A DNA stretch of 64,000 bases from Bradyrhizobium sp. CSA112 (GCF_029051645.1 NZ_JAACFS010000003.1:466009-530008), one strand, 5' to 3'. Shown: positions 1 to 10,893, numbered from the stretch's first letter. Notes: generated from the letters alone by a model not told the origin. Program-made: numbers and translations.

Positions 1-3000
1 CCAGTGCCTTCGAGGTCTTGGAGTTGAAGACGGTCAGTTGGTCGTCCAGGGTCTGCGTGGCGACCCCGTTGTGGGCGGTGACGTCGTTCATGGCGGACAC
101 GAAGTCGGCCACGCGGGTCACCAGCGCGCGCTCCAGCGAGTTGAGATTATCGTGGGCGCCGGTCAGCACCTCCTGCAGCAGGATGTTGCCTTCGCGCAGT
201 CGCTCGAACAGCGCCACCGTGTCGGTGCGCAGGATCTTGCTGGTCTCCTGCATTTCGGTGACGGCCGCGATCGAAACCTGACGCGACTGGTCGATGGCCG
301 AGCGCGACGACTGCTCGAGATCCTTCAGCGATTTGGCTACCGCACCGGTGGCGAGGTCGCCTGCGGACGTAATCGTGCGCGCGACTTCCGAGCCGTGGGT
401 CGACATCGATTGCGAGAACGCCTGGCCGCGGGTTTCGATCGACTTCAGGGCGTCGGCGGTGACGCGGTCGATGTCAGTCGTGAGTTGTGTGGTCCTCGCG
501 CTCAGCGCCTCGACCAGCGATCCGCGGCGACTGTCGACGATCTGCGCCAGACGATCGGTCTGCTGCTGAACGTAGGTGACGATTTCGTCGGTCTTGCCGG
601 TCATCGTCGAGCCGAAATTGCTGCTCGCGGCGAGCACCGAACGCTCGATATCGGCCGAGGTCGATTTGACCTTGGTGCTGACCTCGTTCGTCGCGGCGAT
701 CAGCGCGCTCTGTGCGTTCTGCGCAGTGGTCTGGATGGTGTCGGTCGTGCTGGCGGTGACGACGCCGAGCGAACGCTCCATATCGCCGGCGATCGCCTTG
801 ATCTGGTTGGCGGCCTCGACGGAGGTCGCCGACAGCGAGCTCTGGGCTTCGCGCGCGGTGCCGAGGATGGCGGCGGCGGTTTCGGCGCCGACCGCGGTCA
901 GGGTGCGTTCGACATCGATCGCCAGCGACTTGACGTGGTTGGCGGCTTCCGAAGATGCCGTCATCAGCGCGTTCTGCGCTTCGCGCGCGCCCGTCGTGAT
1001 CGACTCGGCGGTGGCGTTGCCGGCCATCGAGAGCGAACGCTCCATATCGGCTGCGAGCGACTTGACCTGGCTCGATGCGTCGGCGGACGCGTTCATGAGG
1101 GTGCTCTGGGCCTCGCGGGCGCCTGCCGTGATCGCCTCGGCGGTCGCCGTTCCGGCGATCGACAGCGAACGCTGCACGTCGGCCGCGAGCGACTTGACCT
1201 GATTGGCGGCTTCCGTGGAGGCGGCGACCAGCGTGCTCTGGGCTTCGCGGGCGCCTGCGGTGACGGCCTCGGCCGTTGCCGTTCCGGCGAGCGACAGCGA
1301 ACGCTCGACGTCGGAGGCGAGCGACTTGACCTGGCTTGCTGCGTCCGTGGACGCGGCAACCAGCGTGGTCTGCGCCTCGCGCGCGCCTGATAGAACCGAT
1401 GCGGCCGTGGCATCGCCTGCGGCCGAGAGGGTGCGCTCGACGTCGGCGGCGAGAGATTTGATCTGCGAGGCAGCCTCGGAGGAGGCGGACACCAGCGTGG
1501 TTTGGGCTTCCTGGGCGCTGGTCAGGATCGAATTGGCCGCGCCGGTGCCGACAGCGGCGAGGGAGGCTTCGACCTCGGCCGACGTCAGTTTCAACTGCGC
1601 GCCGACATCGGAGGAAACCGTCAGCAGCGCTTGCTGCGCGGTGCGTGCGCCGGTCTGGATGGTCTCGGCGGTATTGACCACGAGGTTGGTCAGCGAACGC
1701 TCGGCATCCTCGACATGCGACTTGATGCCGGAGGACAGCATTTCGGCGCGCGACATCAGGTCTTCGCTGGCCTGACGGCCGCTGCTTTCGATCCGGCCCG
1801 CCACGGCTTCGATGCGCGAGCCGAGCAGATCCTCGAACTGCGCAACGCGGGTGTCGATATCGGTGGCGATGGCGCCAACCCGGGTCTCGATGCCGTTGGC
1901 GAGGTCGCCGACCCGGGTCTCGATGCCGCTGGCAAGGCCGGTGACCCGCGTCTCGAGTCCACTGGCGATGTCGCCGACCCGCGTCTCAATGCCCTGATGA
2001 ATTTCCTGGAACCGCGCCTGGATGGTGTCGGTCAGATAGGCGCTGCGGCCGTCGAGGGTTTCGGTGACATTGGCAATACGATGGTCGACCGCTGCAATCG
2101 CCTGCGCGGTGCCCTCGGTCAGCGAGGAGGTGAGCAGGCTGAGCCGCTGGTCGATCGACTGGATCGCCTGCGCCGCGCCGTCGGTCAGCGAGCCCGTCAG
2201 CGTGCTGAGACGGTTGTCGATGGTTTCGGTGACGGATTTGGCTCGGGTATCGAACGTCGTCTCGAGCGATTGCAGGCGGCCGTCGACGGTCTCATCGAAC
2301 CACTTGATCTTGTTTTCGAGCGAGGCGTCGAGGTTGCTGACGCGCGTGCCGAGCGTGGTTTCGAACTGCAGCAGGCGCTGATCGAGCGAAGCGGTGATCT
2401 CGCCGCTGTTCGCGACCAGGCGGGTGTCAAAAGTGTCGACGTAATTCTTCAGGCTGTCGCTGATCTCCTGGGTACGCTGGCCCATGCGCTCGACGATGTC
2501 GCCGCCGAAAGTTTTGACGGTGCGATCGAACTCCGAGATGTGACGCGTGATCAGCGCGCCCAGCGTGCCGCTGTCGCGGGCGAACTTTTCCGCGAGCTCC
2601 GAGCCCTGGTTCTTCACCAGTTCGTCGAAGGCGCTCATCTGCAGCGCGAGGCTGTCGTGCGCGTTCTCGGTCTGGCTGATCACCTTGGCGACCAGCGTGT
2701 TCACGGTCACGTCGAGTGCGTCGCTGGCCTTGTCGCCGGAGGTGAGGATGCGGCTCGCCAGGCGGTTGCCGGCATCGTCGATCTTGCTGACGAGATCGCC
2801 CGAGCGCAGCTCGAGTTCAAGCAGCAGCGAGTCGGAGGAATTCTTCAGGGAGTCGTGGACCTGCTCGGTGCGGTCGGAGATGCCGTCGACGATGGTCGAT
2901 GAGCGCTGTTCGAATTCACCGGTTATACGGTCGATGCGTTCGTTCAGCATCTCATGGACGCGGTCGGCGAGATCGACGAACTCGTCGTGGACGTGGCCGG

Positions 3001-4087
3001 TCTTGAAATTGAGGCTGGTGGTCAGCCGCTCGGAGGCGTCGAGCACGGCGCGCGTGGTCTCGGCGCTGGCTTCCTCGAGGCGGTCGAGCAGGTCGCCGCC
3101 GCGCTCGCCGAGCGCGAGGATCATGTTGTCGCCAGCATTGCTCAGCGCGCTCGTGATGTGCTGGCCGCGCTCTTCGAGCGCGCCGGTGATGCTTTTTGCG
3201 ACCTCGTCGACGCGCGAGGCGATCGCGTCCGAGATCAGTGCGATGTCGTGGCGCAGATCGATCTGCACGCCGGAAATGGCGCTGCGAACCTGCTCGGCCT
3301 GGCCGACCAGATTGTCACGCTGATGGGCGATGTCCTGCAGCAGCGCGCGAATGCGCACTTCGTTGTCGGAATAGGCGCGCTCGAGTGCTGCGACTTCATT
3401 GGCGACGAGCGTTTCGAGTTCGCCGGCGCGCGCGATCGCGCGCTCGACGCCGTCGCCCATCGCCGCGACTTCGCGGCGAATTGCCTGACCGACGGTCACC
3501 ATCGAATCGGCGGCAGCTCCTTCGGGCTCGGAAAAGCGGATCGCGACCTGCGCCATCGACTGCGCGATCATCCGCATTTCCTGGCCGCGCCAGGCGAGGC
3601 TGGCGAGGAAATAGAACAACAGCACCGGCGCGAAGAACAATGCGGCAAGGCCGGCGAGCACCAGCACGCCGCCGCTCTGTCCGATTGCCGCCTGCAGCGA
3701 GGGCAGGAAGGCAGCGGTCAACAGAGCGCAGCCGACGATCCAGACGCCACCGAAGATGGTCGCAAGCGTGTAAACGCTGCGGGCAGGGCGGTTCTTCTGG
3801 ATCGCCTGCAGAATTTGTCCGATGGTTTCGCGATCGTCATTGGCGGCGCGACGGGGGCTGCGCGGCTCCTCAATCGGATCGAACACCTGGCGCTCCGCGC
3901 TTCCGCGCGTGTCGAACGGCGTTTCGGAGTAGCTGGGCGCGGCTGAGGGCATGGTCGGCGGCGTGAGCTCGCTGCCGATCGGATTTCGGCTGCTGTCGAC
4001 GCTCGTATCGCTGATGTTGAGCGCTTCCTGAATGGCAGAGAGCGCGACTTCGGTGGGATCTTTGACCTTCTTGGGATTGTTCGCCAT
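1..4087 (-). CDS. Growth-pole-ring (GPR/RgsE-type) giant helical-repeat membrane protein, C-terminus cut by window edge
   Basis: The reverse frame is open from the ATG at 4087 to the window edge, 1,362 codons without a stop, so the C-terminus is missing. Residues 1-100 are polar and Pro/Ser-rich. Two hydrophobic segments lie at about 105-128 and 140-165. Everything after is Ala/Glu/Asp/Arg-rich predicted helix with 44-residue and 11-residue tandem repeats. This layout matches the very long apolipoprotein-like proteins named GPR in Agrobacterium and RgsE in Sinorhizobium, which form a ring at the growing pole of Rhizobiales. Older annotations call them kinesin-like or septation-ring regulators. 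The assignment rests on architecture and taxonomic context, not on an alignment. The gene is divergent from an Hpt gene, and the shared spacer holds CtrA-like boxes, so cell-cycle control is plausible. Confidence 0.8.
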   Translation of the reverse strand, partial: MANNPKKVKDPTEVALSAIQEALNISDTSVDSSRNPIGSELTPPTMPSAAPSYSETPFDTRGSAERQVFDPIEEPRSPRRAANDDRETIGQILQAIQKNRPARSVYTLATIFGGVWIVGCALLTAAFLPSLQAAIGQSGGVLVLAGLAALFFAPVLLFYFLASLAWRGQEMRMIAQSMAQVAIRFSEPEGAAADSMVTVGQAIRREVAAMGDGVERAIARAGELETLVANEVAALERAYSDNEVRIRALLQDIAHQRDNLVGQAEQVRSAISGVQIDLRHDIALISDAIASRVDEVAKSITGALEERGQHITSALSNAGDNMILALGERGGDLLDRLEEASAETTRAVLDASERLTTSLNFKTGHVHDEFVDLADRVHEMLNERIDRITGEFEQRSSTIVDGISDRTEQVHDSLKNSSDSLLLELELRSGDLVSKIDDAGNRLASRILTSGDKASDALDVTVNTLVAKVISQTENAHDSLALQMSAFDELVKNQGSELAEKFARDSGTLGALITRHISEFDRTVKTFGGDIVERMGQRTQEISDSLKNYVDTFDTRLVANSGEITASLDQRLLQFETTLGTRVSNLDASLENKIKWFDETVDGRLQSLETTFDTRAKSVTETIDNRLSTLTGSLTDGAAQAIQSIDQRLSLLTSSLTEGTAQAIAAVDHRIANVTETLDGRSAYLTDTIQARFQEIHQGIETRVGDIASGLETRVTGLASGIETRVGDLANGIETRVGAIATDIDTRVAQFEDLLGSRIEAVAGRIESSGRQASEDLMSRAEMLSSGIKSHVEDAERSLTNLVVNTAETIQTGARTAQQALLTVSSDVGAQLKLTSAEVEASLAAVGTGAANSILTSAQEAQTTLVSASSEAASQIKSLAADVERTLSAAGDATAASVLSGAREAQTTLVAASTDAASQVKSLASDVERSLSLAGTATAEAVTAGAREAQSTLVAASTEAANQVKSLAADVQRSLSIAGTATAEAITAGAREAQSTLMNASADASSQVKSLAADMERSLSMAGNATAESITTGAREAQNALMTASSEAANHVKSLAIDVERTLTAVGAETAAAILGTAREAQSSLSATSVEAANQIKAIAGDMERSLGVVTASTTDTIQTTAQNAQSALIAATNEVSTKVKSTSADIERSVLAASSNFGSTMTGKTDEIVTYVQQQTDRLAQIVDSRRGSLVEALSARTTQLTTDIDRVTADALKSIETRGQAFSQSMSTHGSEVARTITSAGDLATGAVAKSLKDLEQSSRSAIDQSRQVSIAAVTEMQETSKILRTDTVALFERLREGNILLQEVLTGAHDNLNSLERALVTRVADFVSAMNDVTAHNGVATQTLDDQLTVFNSKTSKAL
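660..1716 (-). repeat. Tandem 132-bp (44-residue) coding repeats
   Basis: The minus-strand phrase encoding QVKSLA or a variant recurs with its marker base at 660, 792, 924, 1056, 1188, 1320, 1452, 1584 and 1716, an exact 132-bp period. One unit begins QVKSLAADVQ and ends NASADASS, 44 residues, which is four 11-residue turns. The central units (about 924-1452) are the most alike at DNA level and the edges decay. The repeats lie inside the giant GPR-type gene and belong to its helical rod. Confidence 0.9.
1841..2000 (-). repeat. Tandem 33-bp (11-residue) coding repeats
   Basis: Inside the GPR-type gene the phrase encoding GIETRVGDLAN or a close variant recurs with marker bases at 1852, 1885, 1918, 1951 and 1984, an exact 33-bp step. 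Eleven residues is the hendecad period seen in apolipoprotein-like amphipathic helices. This block is adjacent to the 44-residue array and is probably the simpler form of the same helical repeat. Confidence 0.9.
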
Positions 4088-4261
4088 GTTCAGTCCGAGC
4101 CCTCTTAACTTTACGCGTCCAGCCGTTCTTGCAAAAAGCCCCCGCAAGCTCGAAGCCGGATTCATAAGCCCCCGCGGACGCAAGGCGTGCCCCGCCGGCA
4201 CCTTGTCCGCCACATCCGCAAACATCCTATTGGCTGAGCGATACGAATGAAATGGCCGCGA

Positions 4262-4297
4262 TTAAGACATTCTTAATCATCCTTAATCATCGTTAAC
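4262..4297. promoter_or_regulatory. Cluster of four TTAA boxes (CtrA-like sites)
   Basis: TTAA occurs at 4262, 4273, 4283 and 4293, the last as TTAAC. The first pair is TTAA-N7-TTAA, the CtrA consensus of alphaproteobacteria; the next pairs have 6-nt spacers, giving a step of 10-11 bp so that all boxes lie on one face of the helix. The cluster sits in the 396-bp spacer between the divergent GPR-type and Hpt genes, 175 bp from the former. The rest of the spacer holds only the palindrome at 4308 and no further gene that I can see. CtrA binding is inferred from motif and spacing. Confidence 0.55.
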
Positions 4298-4307
4298 AGC
4301 TTTGTTT

Positions 4308-4321
4308 CTTAAGGCCTTAAG
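4308..4321. promoter_or_regulatory. 14-bp perfect palindrome
   Basis: CTTAAGGCCTTAAG reads the same on both strands. It lies 11 bp from the CtrA-like box cluster in the spacer between the GPR-type and Hpt genes, and could be a dimeric regulator site. No protein can be named from the sequence. Confidence 0.3.
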
Positions 4322-4483
4322 GATACACAAATTTCTGGAACCGGATCGCCGATAAAGGCGAATTGTCGGCGAAAACAAGGCGAAGCAGCGGCAAATTCGA
4401 AGAACACTCCGTTAACCCTGTCGTGGTTGGCTGACGAAAAGCCCCTCCGAGAATCAGTGCAGGGGTTATCCGGACCTAGGCCA

Positions 4484-4861
4484 ATGCCGCTTCATCTCGA
4501 ACGGGTAGAATGGATGCCATCGCCACCGCTGGCTCCCGACGACGGGCCGATCGATTTCGAACATCTGCAACGGATGACGCTCGGCGATGCCGGTATCGAG
4601 CAGGAAGTGTTGACGATGTTTTTGGCGCAATCGGCAAGGCTCGTGCGCAACCTCGCCGCCATGCCGTCTGATGCCGGCGCGCTGGTGCACACGCTCAAGG
4701 GCTCGGCCCGCGCGATCGGCGCCTTTGCCGTCGCCGATGCCGCGGCGCGGTTGGAGGCGGTCATCACCGGTGGCTCCGACCCGTCCGCTGCGCTTGCGGA
4801 ACTCGACGAGGCGGTCGCGCAGGCGCGGGCAGCGATCGAGGCGGTTCTGCGCCGTTCCTGA
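4484..4861 (+). CDS. Hpt domain phosphotransfer protein
   Basis: A 125-residue protein that is almost entirely a single histidine-phosphotransfer domain. The signature [13 protein letters not shown] places the phosphorylatable His at about residue 69 and is followed by the usual helix with conserved small residues. Such stand-alone Hpt proteins relay phosphate between a hybrid kinase and a response regulator in the cytoplasm. The frame is open from a TTG at 4427; ATG codons at 4484 and 4514 are both possible and none has a strong ribosome site. The gene is divergent from the GPR-type polar growth gene and shares its spacer. The partner kinase and regulator are not in this window, and it does not resemble ChpT, which is longer. 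Confidence 0.8.
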   Translation: MPLHLERVEWMPSPPLAPDDGPIDFEHLQRMTLGDAGIEQEVLTMFLAQSARLVRNLAAMPSDAGALVHTLKGSARAIGAFAVADAAARLEAVITGGSDPSAALAELDEAVAQARAAIEAVLRRS

Positions 4862-4997
4862 GAGGAAAGCGGTCCGTATTGGCCAAAATCCCGGTAAGTG
4901 CCGTTTCAGCTTTTCGTCCCGACCGCTGGCGCTGTGCGGATCGACCCGTTATAGGACTGCCGGGACCTCCTTACATATTCCGGCAGCACGAGCGATC

Positions 4998-5318
4998 ATG
5001 GCCAAAATCCACTTTGTCGACCATACCGGCGAAAAACGAACCATTGAAGTCGAGAACGGCGCGACCGTGATGGAAGCTGCGATCCGCAACGCCATTCCGG
5101 GCATCGAGGCCGAATGCGGCGGCGCTTGTGCCTGCGCGACCTGCCACGTCTATGTCGACGAAGCCTGGCGCGAGAAGGTCGGCTCTCCGACCCCGATGGA
5201 AGAAGACATGCTGGACTTCGGTTTCGACGTGCGGCCGAACTCGCGCCTTTCGTGCCAGATCAAGGTGAGCGACGACCTCGACGGTTTGGTCGTGTCGACG
5301 CCGGAACGGCAAGCCTGA
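4998..5318 (+). CDS. 2Fe-2S ferredoxin (adrenodoxin type)
   Basis: A 106-residue protein with the vertebrate/bacterial adrenodoxin-type cluster ligands C40-x5-C46-x2-C49 and C86, plus an extra Cys at 44. The [10 protein letters not shown] segment before the last ligand is typical of this class. It carries single electrons in the cytoplasm, for example to P450s or Fe-S assembly. The ATG at 4998 starts the conserved MAKIHFVDH sequence; a longer open frame upstream runs into the Hpt gene and is not used. A ferredoxin-NADP reductase gene lies 1.7 kb downstream and could reduce it, but the two are not in one operon. Confidence 0.93.
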   Translation: MAKIHFVDHTGEKRTIEVENGATVMEAAIRNAIPGIEAECGGACACATCHVYVDEAWREKVGSPTPMEEDMLDFGFDVRPNSRLSCQIKVSDDLDGLVVSTPERQA

Positions 5319-5332
5319 GGTCGCAAAGACAT

Positions 5333-6445
5333 TCAGCGCGATCCGGCGTTGGCGGTGTCCGCGAGATGATCGTCGACCGCATATAGCGCGCAATCGGGCG
5401 CGTGTTCCGCGCAGGCGGCGAGGGCAGCTTCCGTCGCTTCGCGCGCCGATCGGCGCCCGCTGCGGAAAGCGAAAGCTCCCTTTGGCGAGACGGCAAAGGC
5501 CCGGTGCGGGCTGGCGGAGAGATAATCGGCAAATCCCGCGCGCCCCTTGTCGCGCAATTGTTGCGGCGGCGGCAGTGGCGATGGCGCCGGCATCGCGGCG
5601 ATATCGCGCGTTCCCAGATTTTGATCGCGCAGGAAGCCATCCACCGCGGGCGTCCAGAGCGGTATCGCGCGCGAAAACAGAGAATGGCCGTCATCGCCAT
5701 GTGGCGGGAAATCGACGAATTGCGCCCGCCCGCCGGCGTCGGTAAACGCCGCGAACATTCTGCGCACCAGTTCGGGCCCGAAGAACTTGTCGTTCTGCGC
5801 GTAGATCCACAGCGTCGGAATCCGCGACGTCTTGCCTAGCGTGGCGAAGGCGCGGACCAGCGCATCCTCGTCGCAGACGTCATTGTCGGCGCGCGAACCG
5901 CGGCCACCGGCGAAATTGATCACGGCGGCGAGTCCCGGCGGGGGATTGGCGGTCAGCGCGATGGAAGCGAAGCCACCAGCCGAGACGCCGACCGCGATCA
6001 TGCCATTGGTCGAAACGTCGCTCCGGCTGCTCATGGCTTCGATTGCCGCGCGTAGATCGCTGGCCGACTGCCGTGCCGCACGCAAATATTCGCGTTGGCC
6101 ACACGGGCCGCTGCTCTCGGCATATCTGCCATCGGAATCGCCATAGCCCCTGCGCATGAACACCAGTGCCGCAAAACCGCGCCGAGCGAATTCAAGGGCT
6201 TGCCGATAGGATCTATACGGCGACATCGGCGCCCGCGCCGCCCCATCGCGCGGCGCACCGTGGCTGATCAAGGCGAGTGGATAGCGGCGCGCGCCCGAAG
6301 GCCGCAACAGCATCGCTTCAAGTCCGCGCGGGCCTGCGGCCTCCATCGGAATACGCAGGTCCTCCCGATGGAACGGCTCGGCCGCGGCAGGCTGCATCAT
6401 CGCGATGCCGACGAGCAGGGCCGCGAACATCGCCGCGCGCGTCAT
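5333..6445 (-). CDS. Secreted alpha/beta hydrolase (dienelactone-hydrolase-like)
   Basis: A 370-residue protein with an N-terminal signal peptide ending near AAA-EP at residue 22. The fold signature includes the HG oxyanion motif (SHGAP, about 61), the nucleophile elbow GVSAGG with Ser155, an acid in AQND at about 219, and a His in DDGH at about 254. This gives a complete Ser-Asp-His triad. The last 80 residues form an extra C-terminal part (from about 290) with several Cys. The substrate is unknown. Its start overlaps the stop of the upstream thioesterase gene by 4 bp, so the two are translationally coupled on the minus strand. Confidence 0.82.
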   Translation of the reverse strand: MTRAAMFAALLVGIAMMQPAAAEPFHREDLRIPMEAAGPRGLEAMLLRPSGARRYPLALISHGAPRDGAARAPMSPYRSYRQALEFARRGFAALVFMRRGYGDSDGRYAESSGPCGQREYLRAARQSASDLRAAIEAMSSRSDVSTNGMIAVGVSAGGFASIALTANPPPGLAAVINFAGGRGSRADNDVCDEDALVRAFATLGKTSRIPTLWIYAQNDKFFGPELVRRMFAAFTDAGGRAQFVDFPPHGDDGHSLFSRAIPLWTPAVDGFLRDQNLGTRDIAAMPAPSPLPPPQQLRDKGRAGFADYLSASPHRAFAVSPKGAFAFRSGRRSAREATEAALAACAEHAPDCALYAVDDHLADTANAGSR

Positions 6446-6897
6446 GCGGGCGTTGCTCCGCGGCGGATCCAGCGCTGAAAATTCGCCAGGATTTCCGGCG
6501 TCAACGGCGTCGGCTTGCGCGTGGCTTCGTCAAGCAGCACCGATACCGATTGCGCCGACGCAACGCATTTGCCTTCGGAGAACACCACCTGATCGAAGGT
6601 GACGGAAGTTCTGCCGAACTTGACGACGCCCAGTCCCATTTCGATCGTGCCTGGCCAGCGCAATTCGGCGCGGAAATGGATGTCGAGCCGGACCATGATC
6701 CAGGCAAAGCCATCCGGCATCAGACCGTAGCCGGGATTCTTCATCAGCGTGACGCGGCCGGTTTCGAAATAGGTTGCGTAGACCGCGTTGTTGACGTGCT
6801 GGTTGGGATCGAGGTCGGCAAATCTCACATTGTCCGACAAGCGATAGGGAAAATCCTCCAGACGCGGGGTCGCGTCGGCACGCAAGGGGGCGTTCAC
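6442..6897 (-). CDS. Acyl-CoA thioesterase, hotdog fold (4HBT/FadM-like)
   Basis: A 151-residue protein with the 4-hydroxybenzoyl-CoA thioesterase signature FADLDPNQHVNNAVY around residues 26-40, where Asp28 is the likely catalytic residue. Length and layout fit single-domain acyl-CoA thioester hydrolases, which cleave acyl-CoA to free acid and CoA in the cytoplasm. It is the first gene of a two-gene minus-strand operon with the alpha/beta hydrolase (4-bp overlap). The 157-bp spacer to the divergent ferredoxin-NADP reductase presumably holds both promoters. Confidence 0.88.
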   Translation of the reverse strand: MNAPLRADATPRLEDFPYRLSDNVRFADLDPNQHVNNAVYATYFETGRVTLMKNPGYGLMPDGFAWIMVRLDIHFRAELRWPGTIEMGLGVVKFGRTSVTFDQVVFSEGKCVASAQSVSVLLDEATRKPTPLTPEILANFQRWIRRGATPA

Positions 6898-6946
6898 GGG
6901 GCCATCTCCGAAAATTTCGGTCCCTTACAGCCCACTTGTCGAATGA

Positions 6947-8083
<1,137 letters not shown>

Positions 8084-8208
8084 TTCCCAAAAAGATGACG
8101 GTTGTGCTAGCGGAGCTTTGCCGGCCCGCGTGGCGATCGTTACTGGAACCGTCCGCGAAATGGCCTTAGTCTGCGGCCATTCATTTAGGGAATTGATCAG
8201 GTGATCAC

Positions 8209-8817
8209 ATGCGCAAGCTAGCCGGATTTCAACTGATACTCCCGATCGTGATCGGGCTCGCATTTACCGGGGAACTCGCCGCGCAGCCGGTGGAACCTTC
8301 TGCGGCCGGGCTGTGGGAGAAGGTCGAGAAGGGCAAGCCGGTCGGCTGGTTTCTGGTGGTCGATCGCAACGGCACCTTCGAAGGCGCGTTCGCCAAGCTC
8401 TTTTCCGAGCCCGGCGATGCTCCCAATCCGATCTGCTCGAAATGCACCGACGATCGAAAGGATGCGCCGTGGCTTGGGCTCTCCTTCATCCGCGACATGA
8501 AGCGCGAGGGATTGAAGTACGAGAACGGCAATGTGCTCGATCCGCGCGATGGCAAGATCTACAAGGCCAAGATGACGCTCAGTCCCGATGGGCAGACGTT
8601 GACGATGCGCGGCTATCTCGGCATCTCGCTGTTGGGCAAGGATGAGATCTGGACGCGCCTGCCGGACACGGCGATAGCGCAGCTCGATCCCGCTATCATC
8701 GCAAAATACCTGCCCGCGCACGCTGCAGCGATGAAGCCTCCAGCCGGTGCGGCAAAGGCCCCTGCAGCGCCCAAGAAGACCACTGCGCCGGCGCCCGCTC
8801 CAGTTCCAGCGCGCTAG
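8209..8817 (+). CDS. Exported DUF2147 family protein
   Basis: A 202-residue protein with a signal peptide (cleavage near AAQP at 25). The DUF2147 core, about 32-145, runs from [15 protein letters not shown] to GKDEIWTRL and includes a C-x2-C pair at about 71-74 and the [10 protein letters not shown] segment. The tail is Ala/Pro/Lys-rich and probably disordered. The family is periplasmic and of unknown function. The stop overlaps the stop of the convergent SGNH hydrolase gene by 4 bp. Confidence 0.85.
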   Translation: MRKLAGFQLILPIVIGLAFTGELAAQPVEPSAAGLWEKVEKGKPVGWFLVVDRNGTFEGAFAKLFSEPGDAPNPICSKCTDDRKDAPWLGLSFIRDMKREGLKYENGNVLDPRDGKIYKAKMTLSPDGQTLTMRGYLGISLLGKDEIWTRLPDTAIAQLDPAIIAKYLPAHAAAMKPPAGAAKAPAAPKKTTAPAPAPVPAR

Positions 8818-10796
8818 AAAAGTCCGCCGGCTCTGCCGGGTGGGCGCGGCGCGTCTGGTATTGGCGGCACCGGCTGCGAGGTAACTTCAGGCACCGCCGC
8901 ATCGAGCTGCAGCACGGCGGCGGCAGCCGGCACGACGGCATCCGCCATGGCCGCGTGACCCTCGGCGCTCGGATGCACCGCCCCGCCATAGACCGCCGAC
9001 AAGACGCCCCAGGTTGCGTCATGGATATCGGACGGCTGCTGCGATGACGGCAGGCCTTGGGGGTAGGTCATCGCCGCGAAGTAGCTGTCATTGGCATCGC
9101 GGATCCAGCGCGCGCGTGGCAGATAGGCGCGGTACTCGCCGGCGCTGCGGCCACACAGCATCGGCTGGTTGGCGGCTGTGACGATATCGGGATCGAAGCT
9201 ATCGCCGGTGGCCGAGAAGCACTGCCGGTCGAATTCGGGGTCGCTTTCGGCGCGTGCGCAGAAGCCGTGGCTGGCAAAGCTGGTCTGATGGCTGTCGACG
9301 AAAGTCATGCGGTCGGTGCTCGGATTGCGGCACAGGATGCCGCCCTCGCACAGCGCCAGCGCTCTTAACTGCGGCAGGAATTCGCCTTCGACGAAGTTCG
9401 ATACGGCGGCCAGCCGCTGCGGCTGGGCATTGAAGGAGGGATGAATGTCGAAGCCGGCGCGTCCGCCGGGGCAGGGCGCGCCGCCATTGGACAGCGTCGG
9501 ATTGGCGTAGGCGGTGTAGACCACCCGCGACAGGTCGCCGCCGACAAGGGGCTTGAGTGCCTCGCGCAACTTGGCAAAGCCCTGCGGCAGGTCCCGCGTC
9601 ATCGCGCTGCGTGCGTCGTCCACCGAGGCCATCACGCCGCTGCGCCGAAACAGCGTACGCTCGGTCGCCGTGTCGACGATCACATCCGCAACAAGCCCGG
9701 AAAAGTAGATATCGTTGGCGCCGATCGACAGCAGCACGAGGTCAAGCTTGCGATCCGGCTGGCGGCGTTTCACTGCAGCGATGGCTTCGCGCAGCTCGGC
9801 CAGTTGCCCGTTGACGGTGCCCTGGCACGCGCCGCCCGATTTCGACGGCAGGCAGTCGCGGGCGCGCTGCGAGCCGAACAGCCCGTCGGCAATGGTGGCG
9901 CCGGTGCAGGCCAGCGGCAGATAGGTCACCGCGATGTGCGGATATCGCACGGCGAGCGCCAGCGCGGTCCGGGTCTGATAGCTGTAGAGCGAGCGGTGGC
10001 AGGCAGGGTTGAACCAGAGCGCGCTCTGCCGCTGCCAGACCGGCAGAAAGTCTGGCGCCTCGCAGGCTCGTCCGCCCTTATAGCCGGCGCGGCTCGGGCG
10101 GTAATATTGCGCGGCTGCCGTTCCGAGATAGGAGCGGAAGCAAAAACCTTCATCGGCCAGCGCAATCGGCCGGTCCGGATTTCCCTCGCCGGACGCGACG
10201 CTGTCGCCGAGGCCCGCGATGAAGATGTCGCGCACCGCGATCTCGGTGAAAGCGCGCTGACTGCCCTCCGAGCTCGACATGTCGACGGTGGCAACCGTGG
10301 TGCGGCCATAGCGGACCCTGAGATTGACCGGCTCGGCGCAGTCGAAGGTGGAGGTTTGCGGGCCGTCGCCGTCGTCGATCGTCCAGGCGCAGGTGGCGCC
10401 GACCGGAACCGGACCGGTCAGCCGGGCCACGATCGGATGGTCGATCGGCGTCAGATAGCTTTCCTTGACGTTGTCGCGGGTGCAGGGCTCGCTGACGCGG
10501 CCGGCAAGATCGATGCAGAGCCGATTCACGGTGTTGCGCGCCCAGCCGCGGCCGTCGCTTTGCACCGCCAGCGCCTGTTCTGCGGCCAACACGCTGCGGC
10601 CACGTGCGCTCTCGGCGTGTAGCAGGAAATCCCGCTCCTCGCGGAACAGGCGGAAGCGGTTGCGCACCTCCCAGGAAATCTGCAGCGGTCCGTAGCCGCC
10701 TGCGGTCTGGGCTTCCACAGCGGACGTGGACATTCCAACCAGCGCGCTGGCAACCAGCGCGATCGACATCATTGAACGTAGAAGCATTCCAGCCAT
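8814..10796 (-). CDS. Secreted SGNH/GDSL-type hydrolase, 660 residues
   Basis: The signal peptide ends near VEAQ at residue 30. The GDSL-family blocks are [11 protein letters not shown] (nucleophile Ser199), SIGANDIYF (block III Asn361) and HPSAEGH (catalytic His about 608). About 170 residues precede the catalytic domain and contain several Cys; the spacing between blocks is unusually long. It probably hydrolyses an ester of a lipid, polysaccharide or similar outside the cytoplasm; substrate unknown. It ends convergently against the DUF2147 gene with a 4-bp overlap. Confidence 0.8.
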   Translation of the reverse strand: MAGMLLRSMMSIALVASALVGMSTSAVEAQTAGGYGPLQISWEVRNRFRLFREERDFLLHAESARGRSVLAAEQALAVQSDGRGWARNTVNRLCIDLAGRVSEPCTRDNVKESYLTPIDHPIVARLTGPVPVGATCAWTIDDGDGPQTSTFDCAEPVNLRVRYGRTTVATVDMSSSEGSQRAFTEIAVRDIFIAGLGDSVASGEGNPDRPIALADEGFCFRSYLGTAAAQYYRPSRAGYKGGRACEAPDFLPVWQRQSALWFNPACHRSLYSYQTRTALALAVRYPHIAVTYLPLACTGATIADGLFGSQRARDCLPSKSGGACQGTVNGQLAELREAIAAVKRRQPDRKLDLVLLSIGANDIYFSGLVADVIVDTATERTLFRRSGVMASVDDARSAMTRDLPQGFAKLREALKPLVGGDLSRVVYTAYANPTLSNGGAPCPGGRAGFDIHPSFNAQPQRLAAVSNFVEGEFLPQLRALALCEGGILCRNPSTDRMTFVDSHQTSFASHGFCARAESDPEFDRQCFSATGDSFDPDIVTAANQPMLCGRSAGEYRAYLPRARWIRDANDSYFAAMTYPQGLPSSQQPSDIHDATWGVLSAVYGGAVHPSAEGHAAMADAVVPAAAAVLQLDAAVPEVTSQPVPPIPDAPRPPGRAGGLF

Positions 10797-10893
10797 GGCG
10801 TCGTTTGACGTTAGCGGTAAGGCAGAAATAAGAGAATGAGGCAGCTCCGACCCAAAAGACCAGACCGCGCAGATAACGACGCCGTTACCAGCC

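Noticed and set aside
38..1390. 450-codon plus-strand frame across the GPR-type gene
   Set aside because: Exact antisense of the repeat-rich GC-biased gene; its low-complexity Arg/Gly/Asp product is a mirror of the repeats.
660..1716. CRISPR-like or satellite periodicity
   Set aside because: The 132-bp units have no short conserved repeat with variable spacers; they are in-frame coding repeats.
1502..2902. 466-codon plus-strand frame
   Set aside because: Antisense shadow of the same large minus-strand gene.
9441..10622. 393-codon plus-strand frame
   Set aside because: Antisense to the SGNH hydrolase, which has complete catalytic motifs and a signal peptide.
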